Assembly (NCBI RefSeq): GCF_026151205.1
Contig: NC_087072.1
Span: forward strand, 18,057,669 to 18,121,668
Source: Bolinopsis microptera
Taxonomy: Eukaryota > Ctenophora > Tentaculata > Lobata > Bolinopsidae
Direction of reading: 5' to 3'
DNA: 64,000 nt
Under the pieces are notes generated by a model. The model did not search any database. It saw nothing but the letters and a program-made list of their open reading frames with translations, and had not been told where the DNA came from. The position numbers and the translations under genes are program-made. Each line of letters begins with the position of its first letter. The stretch's first letter is position 1. Positions 47,756-58,691 of this stretch are shown here, one piece after another.

Positions 47756-48765
47756 TACACGCAGCCCACTGACTGACTGACTTAAGGCGGGTTGTATTCC
47801 GAGTTCCATTGACAAACATTCTCCACAGCTTTCTGTCCCCATCAGTCTAGCTATCTCATCTACTGATTTCAGCCAGTATTGTACTTTTAGGTTATCTGTA
47901 GATGTTAAGTAAGGTCGCCCCCTTGTTAGTATGTGCCAATGACTTGGCTTCCAGAAGATCAGTTTGTTCAGTGTCAGCTCAGGATGCCGGTGAGCATGAC
48001 TGCAAGTCTGAGCCTTCGTGGGGTTATTTGGAGCTGACTTTGGAGAAGTCACCCGCATTACAGGGCTGTGGTTGCTGAACATGCGTCACGATATTGTTAG
48101 TGTTAAGGGCCATTCTTAACATTTCGAGTATTAGCAACCATCAACCTTCTTCTCTAGCCTTTTGCGTCATAGTCCAAGGTCTCAGAACCGTATAGACAGC
48201 ACGACTCGACTACGTGCTCGTGAAACCACTATGGTCTTGATAGACTTTCTTAAGGTTTAGATTTCCAAAGTTTTTTGAGAGTGTGGCATGCTCCCATGCA
48301 TCTTCCTTTCCTAACCCTGCTATTCCCCTCTCACTGTCTCTGATCTTGAACCAAGACTAGGTAAAAGTCTTCCACGTGCTCTATTGTTGTTGATTACCCA
48401 GGGCATGATGTATCAGGGGTCTCGTTGTTCTGAGTAATGAATTGGTTTTCCCTTCATTCATACTAAGTCCACTGTAGCAGCTACTCCTTTCTTCCTCTTA
48501 GCAACGCATCTCTGCCTCCTTTACAGTATCTGCTATCAGGCAATGTCATCTGCAAAACGTGCTGATTTCTTCTCCGCCTTGAATAGCCTACTCGATATGG
48601 CTTAGGTAAATCCTATTTCAGGTTTGCTTGTTTAAGGCTTTCTCATGCAATAGTTATAAGGGCTTATAATGAACAAGTATGGTGCTAATGTATCCCCCTT
48701 GAAGAACTCCTGCCAGGATAACAAATAGCTCGGTATCCCCGCAGCCCAATATTGATAAAACAAAA
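47756..48765 (-). pseudogene. decayed RTE-like LINE: reverse transcriptase core to C-terminus
   Basis: Read on the minus strand in broken frames. The piece near 48560-48500 gives ...HCLIADTVKEAEMRC, equivalent to the 'FADDIALIADT-KEAE' reverse-transcriptase catalytic motif. Further on come YLGSRSETVRGE-like and, at 48082-47760, RHPELTLNKLIFWKP, TRGRPYLTSTDNLK and LKSVDEIARLMG, the C-terminal part also seen at 5.0-5.3 kb. Stops and shifts are frequent. Upstream sequence (GVLQGGYISTILVHY on the minus strand, about 48705-48655) corresponds to the 'G(V/L)LQGG(x)LSP' block. Old, inactive. Confidence 0.72.
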
Positions 48766-48769
48766 GTCA

Positions 48770-50050
48770 ATATTAGAACAATATTACCAATTATTCAATC
48801 AATACATAATAATATAATGATAAACTATAATATTGGAGACAAACAGCAAAATGGATGATTTAAACTATAATTTTGTTGTAGCTAATAATCTAATAGTTCA
48901 AAATTAAATTTTAGTCAAATATGAAATGCCACCATATAAATCATCTAGTTAGTTAAGGTAACAGATTATTCTTTCGTTATAAAATTGAGAATGAGAGAGT
49001 TAATCGATTTAAATTTAAAATTTAAAATTCTAGTAAGAGCTATCTGATTTTTGAACAGTATGTTACAATCGCTGACAGAACTGGCAGGACCAATTTTATT
49101 GTTGCTTGTCATCTTAAAATGTGTACTCGATGTACGTTTCCTCCTCAATTTTATTGTTGCAGGTAAAAGTTGCCTGTAAGGGCTTTACCGAGTCCTGAGG
49201 ACCACCGAGTCCTGGGGACCACTTTATTTTATTAACTTTTGTTTTAAGTGTAATAAGATCATGTCAGATGTAGATCTATGAAGTGTGATTAATTTATTAA
49301 GGAGCTATAGTTGCATGATATATTGGTTGTCATATTTAGAGGTTATTTCATCCTTGTATGGTAGTTATCCATCCAAATGCATAGTGATGTAAATAAAAAA
49401 TGCCCTTCTATGATATAAAGTTAAATCATAGATTTGATTTTTTTAAAATTCCCAAAAAGAAAATTTTTGTTCCCGAAAGTGCGTACTCTCAAAAATTTTC
49501 AATGTATCAAATCTTATACTGAATTTGATTGAAGAAATTTTGATATTCCTCTTCTATTGCGACAAAAGGTAAAATGTCTTTCTATTATTATGGTCATCAA
49601 TCCGGAATATATTTCAATGTAAAAATAGAATATATAATAATAAATATGTAATAATGTAATAATGTGATATGATGTGATAATAGAATAATAGAAAAAAATG
49701 TAATAATAGAAGAGCATTTTACTTTGTCGCAATAGAAGAGGAATATCAAAATTTCTTCAATCAAATTCAGTATTCAGTATGCGACTAATAAACATTGCAC
49801 CACTCAACTACGTATCAAATTTTATTGTTTTTATCTATATTTTCATAATATGAAGTCAAATTCCCGATCGGCAAAAAAGGGTTTTGTGTATGTCCCCTTA
49901 AATATGATTGAGTCATTACCAACAATAATTCGTTTTATACTGTTTTTTTGAAGTTCCTACCAAATCTAACATACAAAATAAACGATTAAAATACCCTCTA
50001 AAAATTAACGGTATCTCTATAAAACTTGGCTGATTGATATTGCTTTGAAA
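48770..50050. other. AT-rich stretch, no gene seen
   Basis: No domain in any frame. An inverted repeat flanks 49534-49760: TTGAAGAAATTTTGATATTC...CTTCTATTGCGACAAA at the left and its inverse (TTTGTCGCAATAGAAGAGGA...TTCTTCAATCAAATTCAGTA) at the right, giving a ~240-bp foldback element. Confidence 0.55.
49518..49774. mobile_element. foldback (MITE-like) element, ~250 bp
   Basis: The left arm ACTGAATTTGATTGAAGAAA...CCTCTTCTATTGCGACAAAG and the right arm CTTTGTCGCAATAGAAGAGG...TTTCTTCAATCAAATTCAGT are inverse copies of about 50 bp, enclosing an AT-rich centre. Non-coding. Confidence 0.82.
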
Positions 50051-50584
50051 ATAAGGCCCTGGGCATGAGGGTCACCAAAACACAGATAAGAAGTGCACTG
50101 TTAAGTGTAAAAGCATGGTCATTTAAATTATAAACTACCAGGATTGAACCAAAACAATACATAGCTAATAGCTGTAGGTATACATATTATGGTATGGCTT
50201 TGGATGCATCATCAAATATATAATATAGATACTACCCCTTGTCTAAAAACTAACAGCTCAAAGGATGCACATGCAGATTGCAGGTGTTCCATATGTTACA
50301 GATAAGTTTGGTTAAGGCTCAGGCATTATAGGAGTTTACTTACTTAATACAATGCAAGGCGCCATGTTTCACTAATCGTAATTCTAACTTAACAACTCAA
50401 TAGTCCAAGTCATCATACCCGTTGTATTTCTTAATAATAGATTAACTGTAAAAGTTTTTTCAAATTGTTGCTATAATTGAATATAAATTAACTTTTGTTG
50501 TTTTCTTGAAAAATTTGTTGTTTTGTTGAGGGTCAGGTATGTCACAGCCAAGCTTTGAGCATTCTTTCTTGAAGTTTCAGAAGC

Positions 50585-51860
50585 ATAATCGTTTGTAAGG
50601 CATCTCCTTAACCCTATCAAAGCCAAAGGTATGAGCATTGATTAACCCCACCAGCAACTAAAGACTGTTTTTCTATTTGTGATAACAACTAACACTTCAT
50701 GATAGAAGTAATCTGGGATAACAGCATCAGGCATCATTCCAAGAGTGATTTTTCCTTTAAACGCAGCAATAAAGCTGTTATCACTCTCATCAACTCCAAA
50801 AGTTCTCTCAGGAAACATTGATTTTAGAACTTGAACCAGACCTCTGTCCACATGATGATAACTTTGATCTTCCTGCAAAGAATCCTCTCTCGCTTTAAAT
50901 CGGTTCAAAATATCCTTAACATTGAATTCATTAGGTTGCTTTGCAATGAATTTGAGTACCTTTATGTAATCAACAGGGCAAGTAATATCAATATCAATTG
51001 AAACTGCTCCACTTCTCACATATTTATCACCAGATACCTTTTCGAGGAGAATACTGTTTGAGTCATATTTCAAAAGCAATATTTCAGTTCCATGAGATCC
51101 GTAATCTCCTGCAAAGAACCCAGGCTCAACATGCTTATTGTAACAGGATCATAGGAGATACATTTATCTTACTCAAGGAAATGCCACCATTGTTAAAACT
51201 ATCGAAGATGGCGTTTGTAATTTCGACATTGTTTATACCCAATGCTTCCTCAAAATCTGTAATCATTTGTTCTTTATCCATGATTTCATCCCCTGATTCA
51301 CCTTTCAAACAGCAATTTTTAATTTCCTCTGGACACTTCAATGTTACGTTTAATGTAAGATAATGCTCCGTTTTTTTTTTTGGTCTAAAGTACATCTGAT
51401 CCTGTGTTCAGTAAAGTAATTGGGATTTTCGTTAACATATCATATCATTCTCGCTTACTGTTCATTTCTAACATGGGCCAAGATTCATCTCCAACTGTAC
51501 ACCTTGAACATCATAACCAACAACCTGACATGGAGGACATTAGCACTTTGAACAAAGCATTCCACCATATGCAGAGATGTTTCTTTTCCATGAGCCAATT
51601 AGCCAGCCCCACTTGTCTATAACATTGATGTACAGTGACTTCAAGGACTTCCAGCTCATAGAACTAAGAGATTCCAGCGTAAAGTCAAAGAATGAAGGTT
51701 CAGATATTTTATACTGTTTCATGATATTAAACCATGTTGTATGACAGTCACATAGCTCGTTGAGTTGGCGGTTAACTGAGGATAGTTTGAGAATATCTTT
51801 GCAATCTAAGAAAAGTATGATTTTTGAAACAAGTTCATTTGGAAGATTATCAAACTCCAT
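50585..51860 (-). pseudogene. FBXO31-like F-box gene, copy 2, multiple frameshifts
   Basis: Homologous along its length to copy 1 at 39-40 kb. Minus-strand pieces in different frames: 51860-51540 (F-box LPNELVSKIILFLDCKDILK...SWKRNISAYGGML), 51395-51135 (EHYLTLNVTLKCPEEIK...NNGGISLSKINV) and 51079-50642 (KVSGDKYVRSGAVSIDIDIT...PERTFGVDESDNSFIAAFKG), then a tail equivalent to PYKRL. At least three frame changes, one near an 11-base A/T homopolymer (about 51370-51382), separate them. The F-box portion is nearly identical to copy 1 while the C-terminal half has diverged more, which suggests uneven conversion between the copies. Confidence 0.78.
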
Positions 51861-51959
51861 TTGTATTTGTCCAGAAGATTCTTTCTTTGAGGTTTTTCAA
51901 CTCAGTAGGCAGTAACTTGGACATTTCATGCCTAGGCTCTGAAATAGTCGCTTTTGTTT

Positions 51960-52770
51960 ACATGTGATAAACAGAACTACAAAAGTTAACTTACCAATTC
52001 TTTAGCTGAACAGATTCATAATTTACTTGTGACATCAAAATATAAGGTAAAGATGAGCACTTATGTGTGTAACCATCTTTCACTTTTCATGATCCATGTT
52101 TAGGAAAGAGCCTTGCATTGGAAAGGTCCTGTCGGTTCGTTTTAGCTAAATTACTTGCGTAATCTTCAATATAATCGAGGGAATCAGTTACGATAAATAT
52201 GTATTGATTAAGGATTAACCAACTGCAAAATCAGGAAAAGCAAAGTATCAGAAGCCAAATATTTACTTTATGCATAACATGAAGTCAAAAACAGCTGAAG
52301 AAATACGGCAAATTTTTAGAGTACTGGTCAATTACAGTAGACACAAGAGCTGTAGTCACTATCAACTACGATTCATCACAAAGGTTTTATTTAGGTTTTT
52401 ATTATTATTTTTTTATTATTATTTTCAGAGAGTAGGTGACATTCCCAGTTAAATTTATTTCACTTGGACGGCTATAATTTTCGTCATATGTGAAATGAAG
52501 GAAGTAGCGAGCCCCAGACCAGTAACCTTGATAACAGCACCAGTCTCTCACTCCGCCATATTTTCGATAAACACTTAAGACGATTAGGTAAAATAAAGGA
52601 AAAATTTGAACTTTGAGCATCGTAAAAAAAACACGTTTTTAGACAAAACACAAAAGACGCACTGAAACTGATTTTTGTCTGCCCACTTGAATTAAATTAA
52701 ATAATTATTAGCGGATACATGAAGTACGAAGTCACCGAATATTAATTAAATGGCCAATCCTGTACACGCT
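51960..52770. other. no gene seen; AT-rich flank
   Basis: No recognisable coding region. A short pyrimidine/TTA-rich run lies at 52400-52425. Confidence 0.45.
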
Positions 52771-52774
52771 TTAA

Positions 52775-52852
52775 TTACCTGGGGACCTCAGGCTATTATG
52801 TTCATAATAGAGATTCGGCGGAATGACAGGCTGAGCGCGGCCGGCCCAGTAA
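52775..52852 (+). repeat. ~80-bp dispersed mini-element, copy 2
   Basis: TTACCTGGGGACCTCAGGCT...GGAATGACAGGCTGAGCGCG...CCCAGTAA; ends are imperfect inverted repeats. Same unit as 3668-3749 and 53102-53181. Confidence 0.7.
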
Positions 52853-53101
52853 CGCTTTAGTTAATCTGAAATATTGGTTATATTGACATTGTAAATATGA
52901 TGTAGTAAAATGCGACGTGAAAAGGATGCCAAGCAAAAATGTTTCGGGTTCACTACACTTTTTAATTTTGCCTTTTTGCTGTATGGTGTAGTAAAAGTGA
53001 AATATGTTGTAAAAAAGGTACACTAAATCACACTTTTTAAAGCCAAAAAGAAACTTTTTTGCATCTATAGTTACCAAATTATTTTCTCAACATCTTTTTC
53101 C

Positions 53102-53181
53102 TTACCTGAGGACCCCAGGCTTTAATGTTGATAAACATCAAAGAAATTAGGCGGAATGACAGGCTGAGCGCGGCCAAGTAA
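53102..53181 (+). repeat. ~80-bp dispersed mini-element, copy 3
   Basis: TTACCTGAGGACCCCAGGCT...GGAATGACAGGCTGAGCGCG GCCAAGTAA. More diverged in the middle than the other two copies. Confidence 0.65.
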
Positions 53182-53217
53182 CTTTTCCCCCGCCCTTTTA
53201 TTTTCCCATCGCACATC

Positions 53218-53455
53218 GGTTTGTAGCGCGATGCACTATTGGGTCGCGCGCGCGCATCCAATAATGCTTCTCGCAACCACATGCAGATCGGCGAGATGCG
53301 AAGGATTGACATCGTGAATCAACACATCGGTCTTCACAAAGTACATTTGAATAATTAATTTAGTGTACTTTTTTATTGTAGGTTTATAACCTACCAGGAC
53401 GCGTCGACGGTCCAATATATGGAACAAATATTTTACGAGTATCACCCGTTAACAT
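53218..53455. repeat. composite repeat shared with 62.45-62.75 kb
   Basis: The part at 53218-53330 (GTAGCGCGATGCAC...GGGTCGCGC...TTCTCGCAACCACA...GATCGGCGAGATGC...GAAGGATTGACATCGTGAAT) matches 62616-62736. The part at 53387-53455 (CCTACCAGGACGCG...GACGGTCCAATATATGG...TTTTACGAGTATCACCCGTT) matches 62448-62525. The two blocks are in opposite order at the two loci. Confidence 0.75.
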
Positions 53456-53776
53456 TTTTACTAAACTTTTTGCGTTTCCAAAGGCAAAACAGTGGGAAAA
53501 CAAATTTTTGTGCATGACGAGACAAAAAATTACTTTTAACACTTTTTTATGCTATTTTACATTGTTCCACGTCGCGTTGTGGGCCCGCCACGCACAATTA
53601 CAAGTTTTGTAGGTTTAGTACAACCTTTTCATACGTTGTATGACCCGCCGCGCACGAAGTGTGCGGCTCCCCCTGTATCGTCGAAGACGATACTATAGTG
53701 AAACGACAGTGGGGGTCCGCTCCTACTAAATCGCTCGCCCAAATTTTAAGAAAATTCTTGTGAAAAGGCCCTTTGG

Positions 53777-54787
53777 GCTATGAAAACGATCGGTATCGCA
53801 AAGACTCGAGGCCTAGAGCGATCCAGTTCGGAGTACCCCAGGGGTCGATTTTATGACCTTTACTCTTTGTGATGTATATCAACGACCTTCCAAACATCAC
53901 AAATTTAGCTACGTTTATACTGTACGCAGATGACGCGAATATCATAGTTACTGGTTACACCGAGCAAGAGGTTCAATACAAACTAAATCAAATAACCTCG
54001 CTCCTGATCAAATTCAAATGGGTTGATAGCAACGGACTCGCTCTCAATCTCAAAAAAACTCACTTTATGGTATTTAGCAATCATAGAACGACGACCCTTT
54101 CTAACACTAAAGTTTCCATAGCTGGAGTAGTGATAGATCAAGTGACTGAGGCACGTTTCCTCGGAGTAATAATCGATGATAAATTAACGTGGAGCAAACA
54201 CATACATGCCGTTAGGGCCAGGATGAATAGATACATGGGTATCATGAACAAAATTAAACGGCACTTACCGTTAAAAGTCGGGCTTCAAATTTATCACAGC
54301 TTTGTTCAATCTCACCTCAATTTCTGTTCCCTCGTTTGGGGTTTTGCAGCCAAATCACACATTGAGTCACTATTCTCCAAACAGAAACAAGGAGTGAGAA
54401 TGGTTATGCCAGGTTACGTCAACTATTTCTACAAGGACGGCCAATTGCCTGCACACACGAGGGATAGCTTTAAAGAGTATGGAATTCTCACTATTCATGG
54501 AATTATCGTGAAGAACGCACGTATATTAATGCACAGGATGAAATAATTCCCTGAAACAGTGCCAAAATCAATCAAAGGCCTTTTTCCAAGTAATATCCCG
54601 ACAGTTAATTCCAGCCATGAGACTACTTGCCATCACTGAAACAAACTTAAATATAACGTGTCTTCCCAGCTTATTTTCAATAAACATTTACAAGTCTAAT
54701 GCAAAACGTGTGCTTTTGGAACACCAATCAAGAGGCAATAACGAGGAAAGCTGGCAAACCTTTTTACTGAATAATATTCCAGGTTGA
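53777..54787 (+). pseudogene. LINE reverse transcriptase fragment, inactivated
   Basis: The plus-strand frame reads AIQFGVPQGSIL, TGA (53854-53856, where the family has Gly), PLLFVMYINDLPN, then the catalytic block FILYADDANIIVTG, then FLGVIIDDKLTWSKHI, LPLKVGLQIYHSFVQSHLNF and SLVWG, the standard order of CR1/jockey-type reverse transcriptase palm and thumb. The YADD motif is intact. Further lesions: TAA at 54544-54546 where the frame otherwise continues FPETVPKSIKGLFP, TGA at 54637-54639, and a frame change before NAKRVLLEHQSRGNNEESW. The element is 5'-truncated; the endonuclease is missing. The CA microsatellite follows 80 bp after its end. Confidence 0.85.
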
Positions 54788-54863
54788 AGGAAATTTCAAC
54801 GGTCACAAAATCACACACCTCACAACATAACTTAGTAATAGTAAACTATCTAAACAACACGAG

Positions 54864-55640
<777 letters not shown>

Positions 55641-55646
55641 ACAAAT

Positions 55647-56152
55647 GGGTGTTCAGAAATGTTCACATCTGAAAATGGGACTTTTCGTTTTGTTAAGATT
55701 TCTGCTGTGAGCTTCCTCCGACCAGAATCAAATTTCCAGCACCTCAATCATGTCATTTGGCATCTATAGTTGACTGACTAATTGGTTGCGGGTCAGAAAT
55801 TCGGCTTAAACTGTAAAATTTCGGCCCTGGAAATTTCAGCTTCTAAACTGAAAATGGGACAGAGTATGGGACTGTATGATTTTTCAATTTATTTCGAGAT
55901 TTAGAGTTCCAGTACCTACTCCAATTTGGTTTCATACCATCATCAATTAACTCACTAATTGGTTTGTGGGCAAACAGTTCATCCAATCTGTCAAATGTGT
56001 GTTCAGAAATTTTCACATCTGAAAATGGGACACGATTTTGAAAATACAACTTTTCGTTTTTTAAAGATTTCTGCTGTGAGCTTCCTCCGACCCGAATCAA
56101 ACTTCCAGCACCTCAATTGTGTCATTTAGCATCTATAGTTGACTCATGTATA
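55647..56152. repeat. degenerate direct repeats (about 170-350 bp spacing)
   Basis: GTGTTCAGAAATGTTCACAT...GATTTCTGCTGTGAGCTTCC...CAGCACCTCAAT...GCATCTATAGTTGACT at 55649-55775 is repeated at 55995-56146. A more diverged copy lies between (from CTGAAAATGGGAC at 55848). Non-coding. Confidence 0.85.
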
Positions 56153-56463
56153 GACACGTGTACGGTCTGTTTGGAAATGGAATATTATACTTCTTTATAT
56201 ACAGCTAACCCGATTTACGGCTGCTGTTCCCTTGTCCTCATATTTTGTGGTGAAAAAAAATCAATCTCTTTCTTATTTGCATAAATACTTCGAACAATTT
56301 TACAACAAAAACTAATTCAGCAAATACATAGGAAACTAAAATAAACTTAATTCATTTTCTCTGATTAATCTTTTCAGGAACGCACATCACAATTATTTAC
56401 TAAATCATTGTTCACTACATGTAAAATACGGATTGGAGTATTGTGTATGAGTCGCATGGTTGC

Positions 56464-56614
56464 AATGTATTTTTGTGTACAATTTTATTGATCCCGTTTG
56501 ATGCGACAAGGAAAAATGCTCTTATGAGGAAAGGAATTTAAATTCCTTTCCTGCTAAGAGCATTTTCTTTGCTGCATCTAACGGGATCAATACAATTTTA
56601 CACCAAAATACATT
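56464..56614. repeat. 150-bp near-perfect palindrome in the 3' UTR of the secreted repeat protein
   Basis: Centred on GGAATTTAAATTCC (56533-56546). Arms of about 75 bp pair: AATGTATTTTTGTGTACAAT...GATCCCGTT...GCTCTTATGAGGAAAGG against CCTTTCCTGCTAAGAGC...AACGGGATC...AATTTTACACCAAAATACATT. It lies 39 bp after the TAG stop of the minus-strand gene; an AATAAA signal (TTTATT at 56484-56489) lies inside its distal arm. It may be an inserted foldback element. Confidence 0.88.
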
Positions 56615-56652
56615 GTTCACTACGATAACAATTCCTGATCCACTTTTGATTT

Positions 56653-58623
56653 CTAAGCTTCGCATTTAACGTCAGGCCAAATGATGTTGGTAGTACCCCT
56701 GTCACCATCCCAATAAATCGTTCCCTCCTCCGGGTAAAAGTTGAACTTGTAAGTTCTATCATCTGGGAAGTTAACATACCCTGTATGTGGAATGGTGCCT
56801 TGATCTATCTTTCCTTTCGCATCTGGTCGATGAATATCTGCATTCCATTTTACAGTCAGCGTGGAATCTTCATGGACGTTTATTGATGCGGATCCGGCTA
56901 CCATCAAATTGCAGGAAGGTTTAGGTTCTGGTTCTGGTTGAAGCTCTTGTTTGCATTTAACGTCAGGCCAAATGATGTTGGTAGTACCCCTGTCACCATC
57001 CCAATAAATCGTTCCCTCCTCCGGGTAAAAGTTGAACTTGTAAGTTCTATCATCTGGGAAGTTAACATACCCTGTATGTGGAATGGTGCCTTGATCTATC
57101 TTTCCTTTCGCATCTGGTCGATGAATATCTGCATTCCATTTTACAGTCAGCGTGGAATCTTCATGGACGTTTATTGATGCGGATCCGGCTACCATCAAAT
57201 TGCAGGAAGGTTTAGGTTCTGGTTCTGGTTGAAGCTCTTGTTTGCATTTAACGTCAGGCCAAATGATGTTGGTAGTACCCCTGTCACCATCCCAATAAAT
57301 CGTTCCCTCCTCCGGGTAAAAGTTGAACTTGTAAGTTCTATCATCTGGGAAGTTAACATACCCTGTATGTGGAATGGTGCCTTGATCTATCTTTCCTTTC
57401 GCATCTGGTCGATGAATATCTGCATTCCATTTTACAGTCAGCGTGGAATCTTCATGGACGTTTATTGATGCGGATCCGGCTACCATCAAATTGCAGGAAG
57501 GTTTAGGTTCTGGTTCTGGTTGAAGCTCTTGTTTGCATTTAACGTCAGGCCAAATGATGTTGGTAGTACCCCTGTCACCATCCCAATAAATCGTTCCCTC
57601 CTCCGGGTAAAAGTTGAACTTGTAAGTTCTATCATCTGGGAAGTTAACATACCCTGTATGTGGAATGGTGCCTTGATCTATCTTTCCTTTCGCATCTGGT
57701 CGATGAATATCTGCATTCCATTTTACAGTCAGCGTGGAATCTTCATGGACGTTTATTGATGCGGATCCGGCTACCATCAAATTGCAGGAAGGTTTAGGTT
57801 CTGGTTCTGGTTGAAGCTCTTGTTTGCATTTAACGTCAGGCCAAATGATGTTGGTAGTACCCCTGTCACCATCCCAATAAATCGTTCCCTCCTCCGGGTA
57901 AAAGTTGAACTTGTAAGTTCTATCATCTGGGAAGTTAACATACCCTGTATGTGGAATGGTGCCTTGATCTATCTTTCCTTTCGCATTTGGTCGATGAATA
58001 TCTGCATTCCATTTTACAGTCAGCGTGGAATCTTCATGGACGTTTATTGATGCGGATCCGGCTACCATCAAATTGCAGGAAGGTTTAGGTTCTGGTTCTG
58101 GTTGAAGCTCTTGTTTGCATTTAACGTCAGGCCAAATGATGTTGGTAGTACCCCTGTCACCATCCCAATAAATCGTTCCCTCCTCCGGGTAAAAGTTGAA
58201 CTTGTAAGTTCTATCATCTGGGAAGTTAACATACCCTGTATGTGGAATGGTGCCTTGATCTATCTTTCCTTTCGCATCTGGTCGATGAATATCTGCATTC
58301 CATTTTACAGTCAGCGTGGAATCTTCATGGACGTTTATTGATGCGGATCCGGCTACCATCAAATTACAGGAAGGTTTAGGTTCTGGTTCTGGTTCACATG
58401 AAAAGCCGCATGATTTCAGCTTTTTCTCGATCTTCGGGCAATCTTTTAACTTCTTCTTCTGGAGAACGATGTCAGCCCCAACACAGCCCTCAATAGAACC
58501 CTTGAATCCTTGTGAAAGACAAGTTTGATACTTGTTCTCGAAGCTTTTCTTGCACTTTTTAGCGTCGATAACTGCTAAAGCCAACAGGCAAGTCAAAAGA
58601 GATAGCACAGCAATTTTCCTCAT
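56653..58623 (-). CDS. secreted protein: six-cysteine head plus six identical-looking 97-residue repeats
   Basis: A 656-residue single-exon frame. Signal peptide: MRKIAVLSLLTCLLALAVIDA (1-21; positively charged start, hydrophobic core, small residues at the end). Head domain 22-76 with six cysteines (24, 35, 47, 62, 72, 76). Then six repeats, each a domain flanked by cysteines (first Cys 86 to 169; period 97, last 571 to 654) joined by a QELQPEPEPKPS linker. Within a repeat: CNLMVAGSASINVHEDSTL, VKWNADIHRP, TGYVNFPDDRTYKFNFY, GTIYWDGDRGTTNIIWPDVK. The hydrophobic/polar alternation suggests a beta-sandwich closed by one disulphide (inference). No domain family recognised. At DNA level the 291-bp repeats are identical except for one or two bases (D to N in repeat 2). 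No introns, transmembrane segment or GPI signal. Likely an extracellular matrix, mucus or capsule-type protein; function unknown. Confidence 0.85.
   Translation of the reverse strand: MRKIAVLSLLTCLLALAVIDAKKCKKSFENKYQTCLSQGFKGSIEGCVGADIVLQKKKLKDCPKIEKKLKSCGFSCEPEPEPKPSCNLMVAGSASINVHEDSTLTVKWNADIHRPDAKGKIDQGTIPHTGYVNFPDDRTYKFNFYPEEGTIYWDGDRGTTNIIWPDVKCKQELQPEPEPKPSCNLMVAGSASINVHEDSTLTVKWNADIHRPNAKGKIDQGTIPHTGYVNFPDDRTYKFNFYPEEGTIYWDGDRGTTNIIWPDVKCKQELQPEPEPKPSCNLMVAGSASINVHEDSTLTVKWNADIHRPDAKGKIDQGTIPHTGYVNFPDDRTYKFNFYPEEGTIYWDGDRGTTNIIWPDVKCKQELQPEPEPKPSCNLMVAGSASINVHEDSTLTVKWNADIHRPDAKGKIDQGTIPHTGYVNFPDDRTYKFNFYPEEGTIYWDGDRGTTNIIWPDVKCKQELQPEPEPKPSCNLMVAGSASINVHEDSTLTVKWNADIHRPDAKGKIDQGTIPHTGYVNFPDDRTYKFNFYPEEGTIYWDGDRGTTNIIWPDVKCKQELQPEPEPKPSCNLMVAGSASINVHEDSTLTVKWNADIHRPDAKGKIDQGTIPHTGYVNFPDDRTYKFNFYPEEGTIYWDGDRGTTNIIWPDVKCEA
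56693..58400. repeat. six-fold 291-bp tandem coding repeat
   Basis: Successive repeats are superimposable: TTTAACGTCAGGCCAAATGA occurs at about 56666, 56957, 57248, 57539, 57830 and 58121. I found one substitution in repeat 2 (ATTTGG for ATCTGG, near 57987) and one at the start of repeat 1 (AAATTACAGG, near 58364). Confidence 0.95.
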
Positions 58624-58691
58624 GCTAGAAACCTCTTAGAGAGTCAGAGAGTTAGAGAACATTATAGAAAATGAAATTTTAATTGTTGATG

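Noticed and set aside
56938-58341. Five identical 79-residue plus-strand frames
   Set aside because: Antisense shadows of the homogenised 291-bp coding repeats of the secreted protein; the minus-strand frame has the signal peptide and domain structure.
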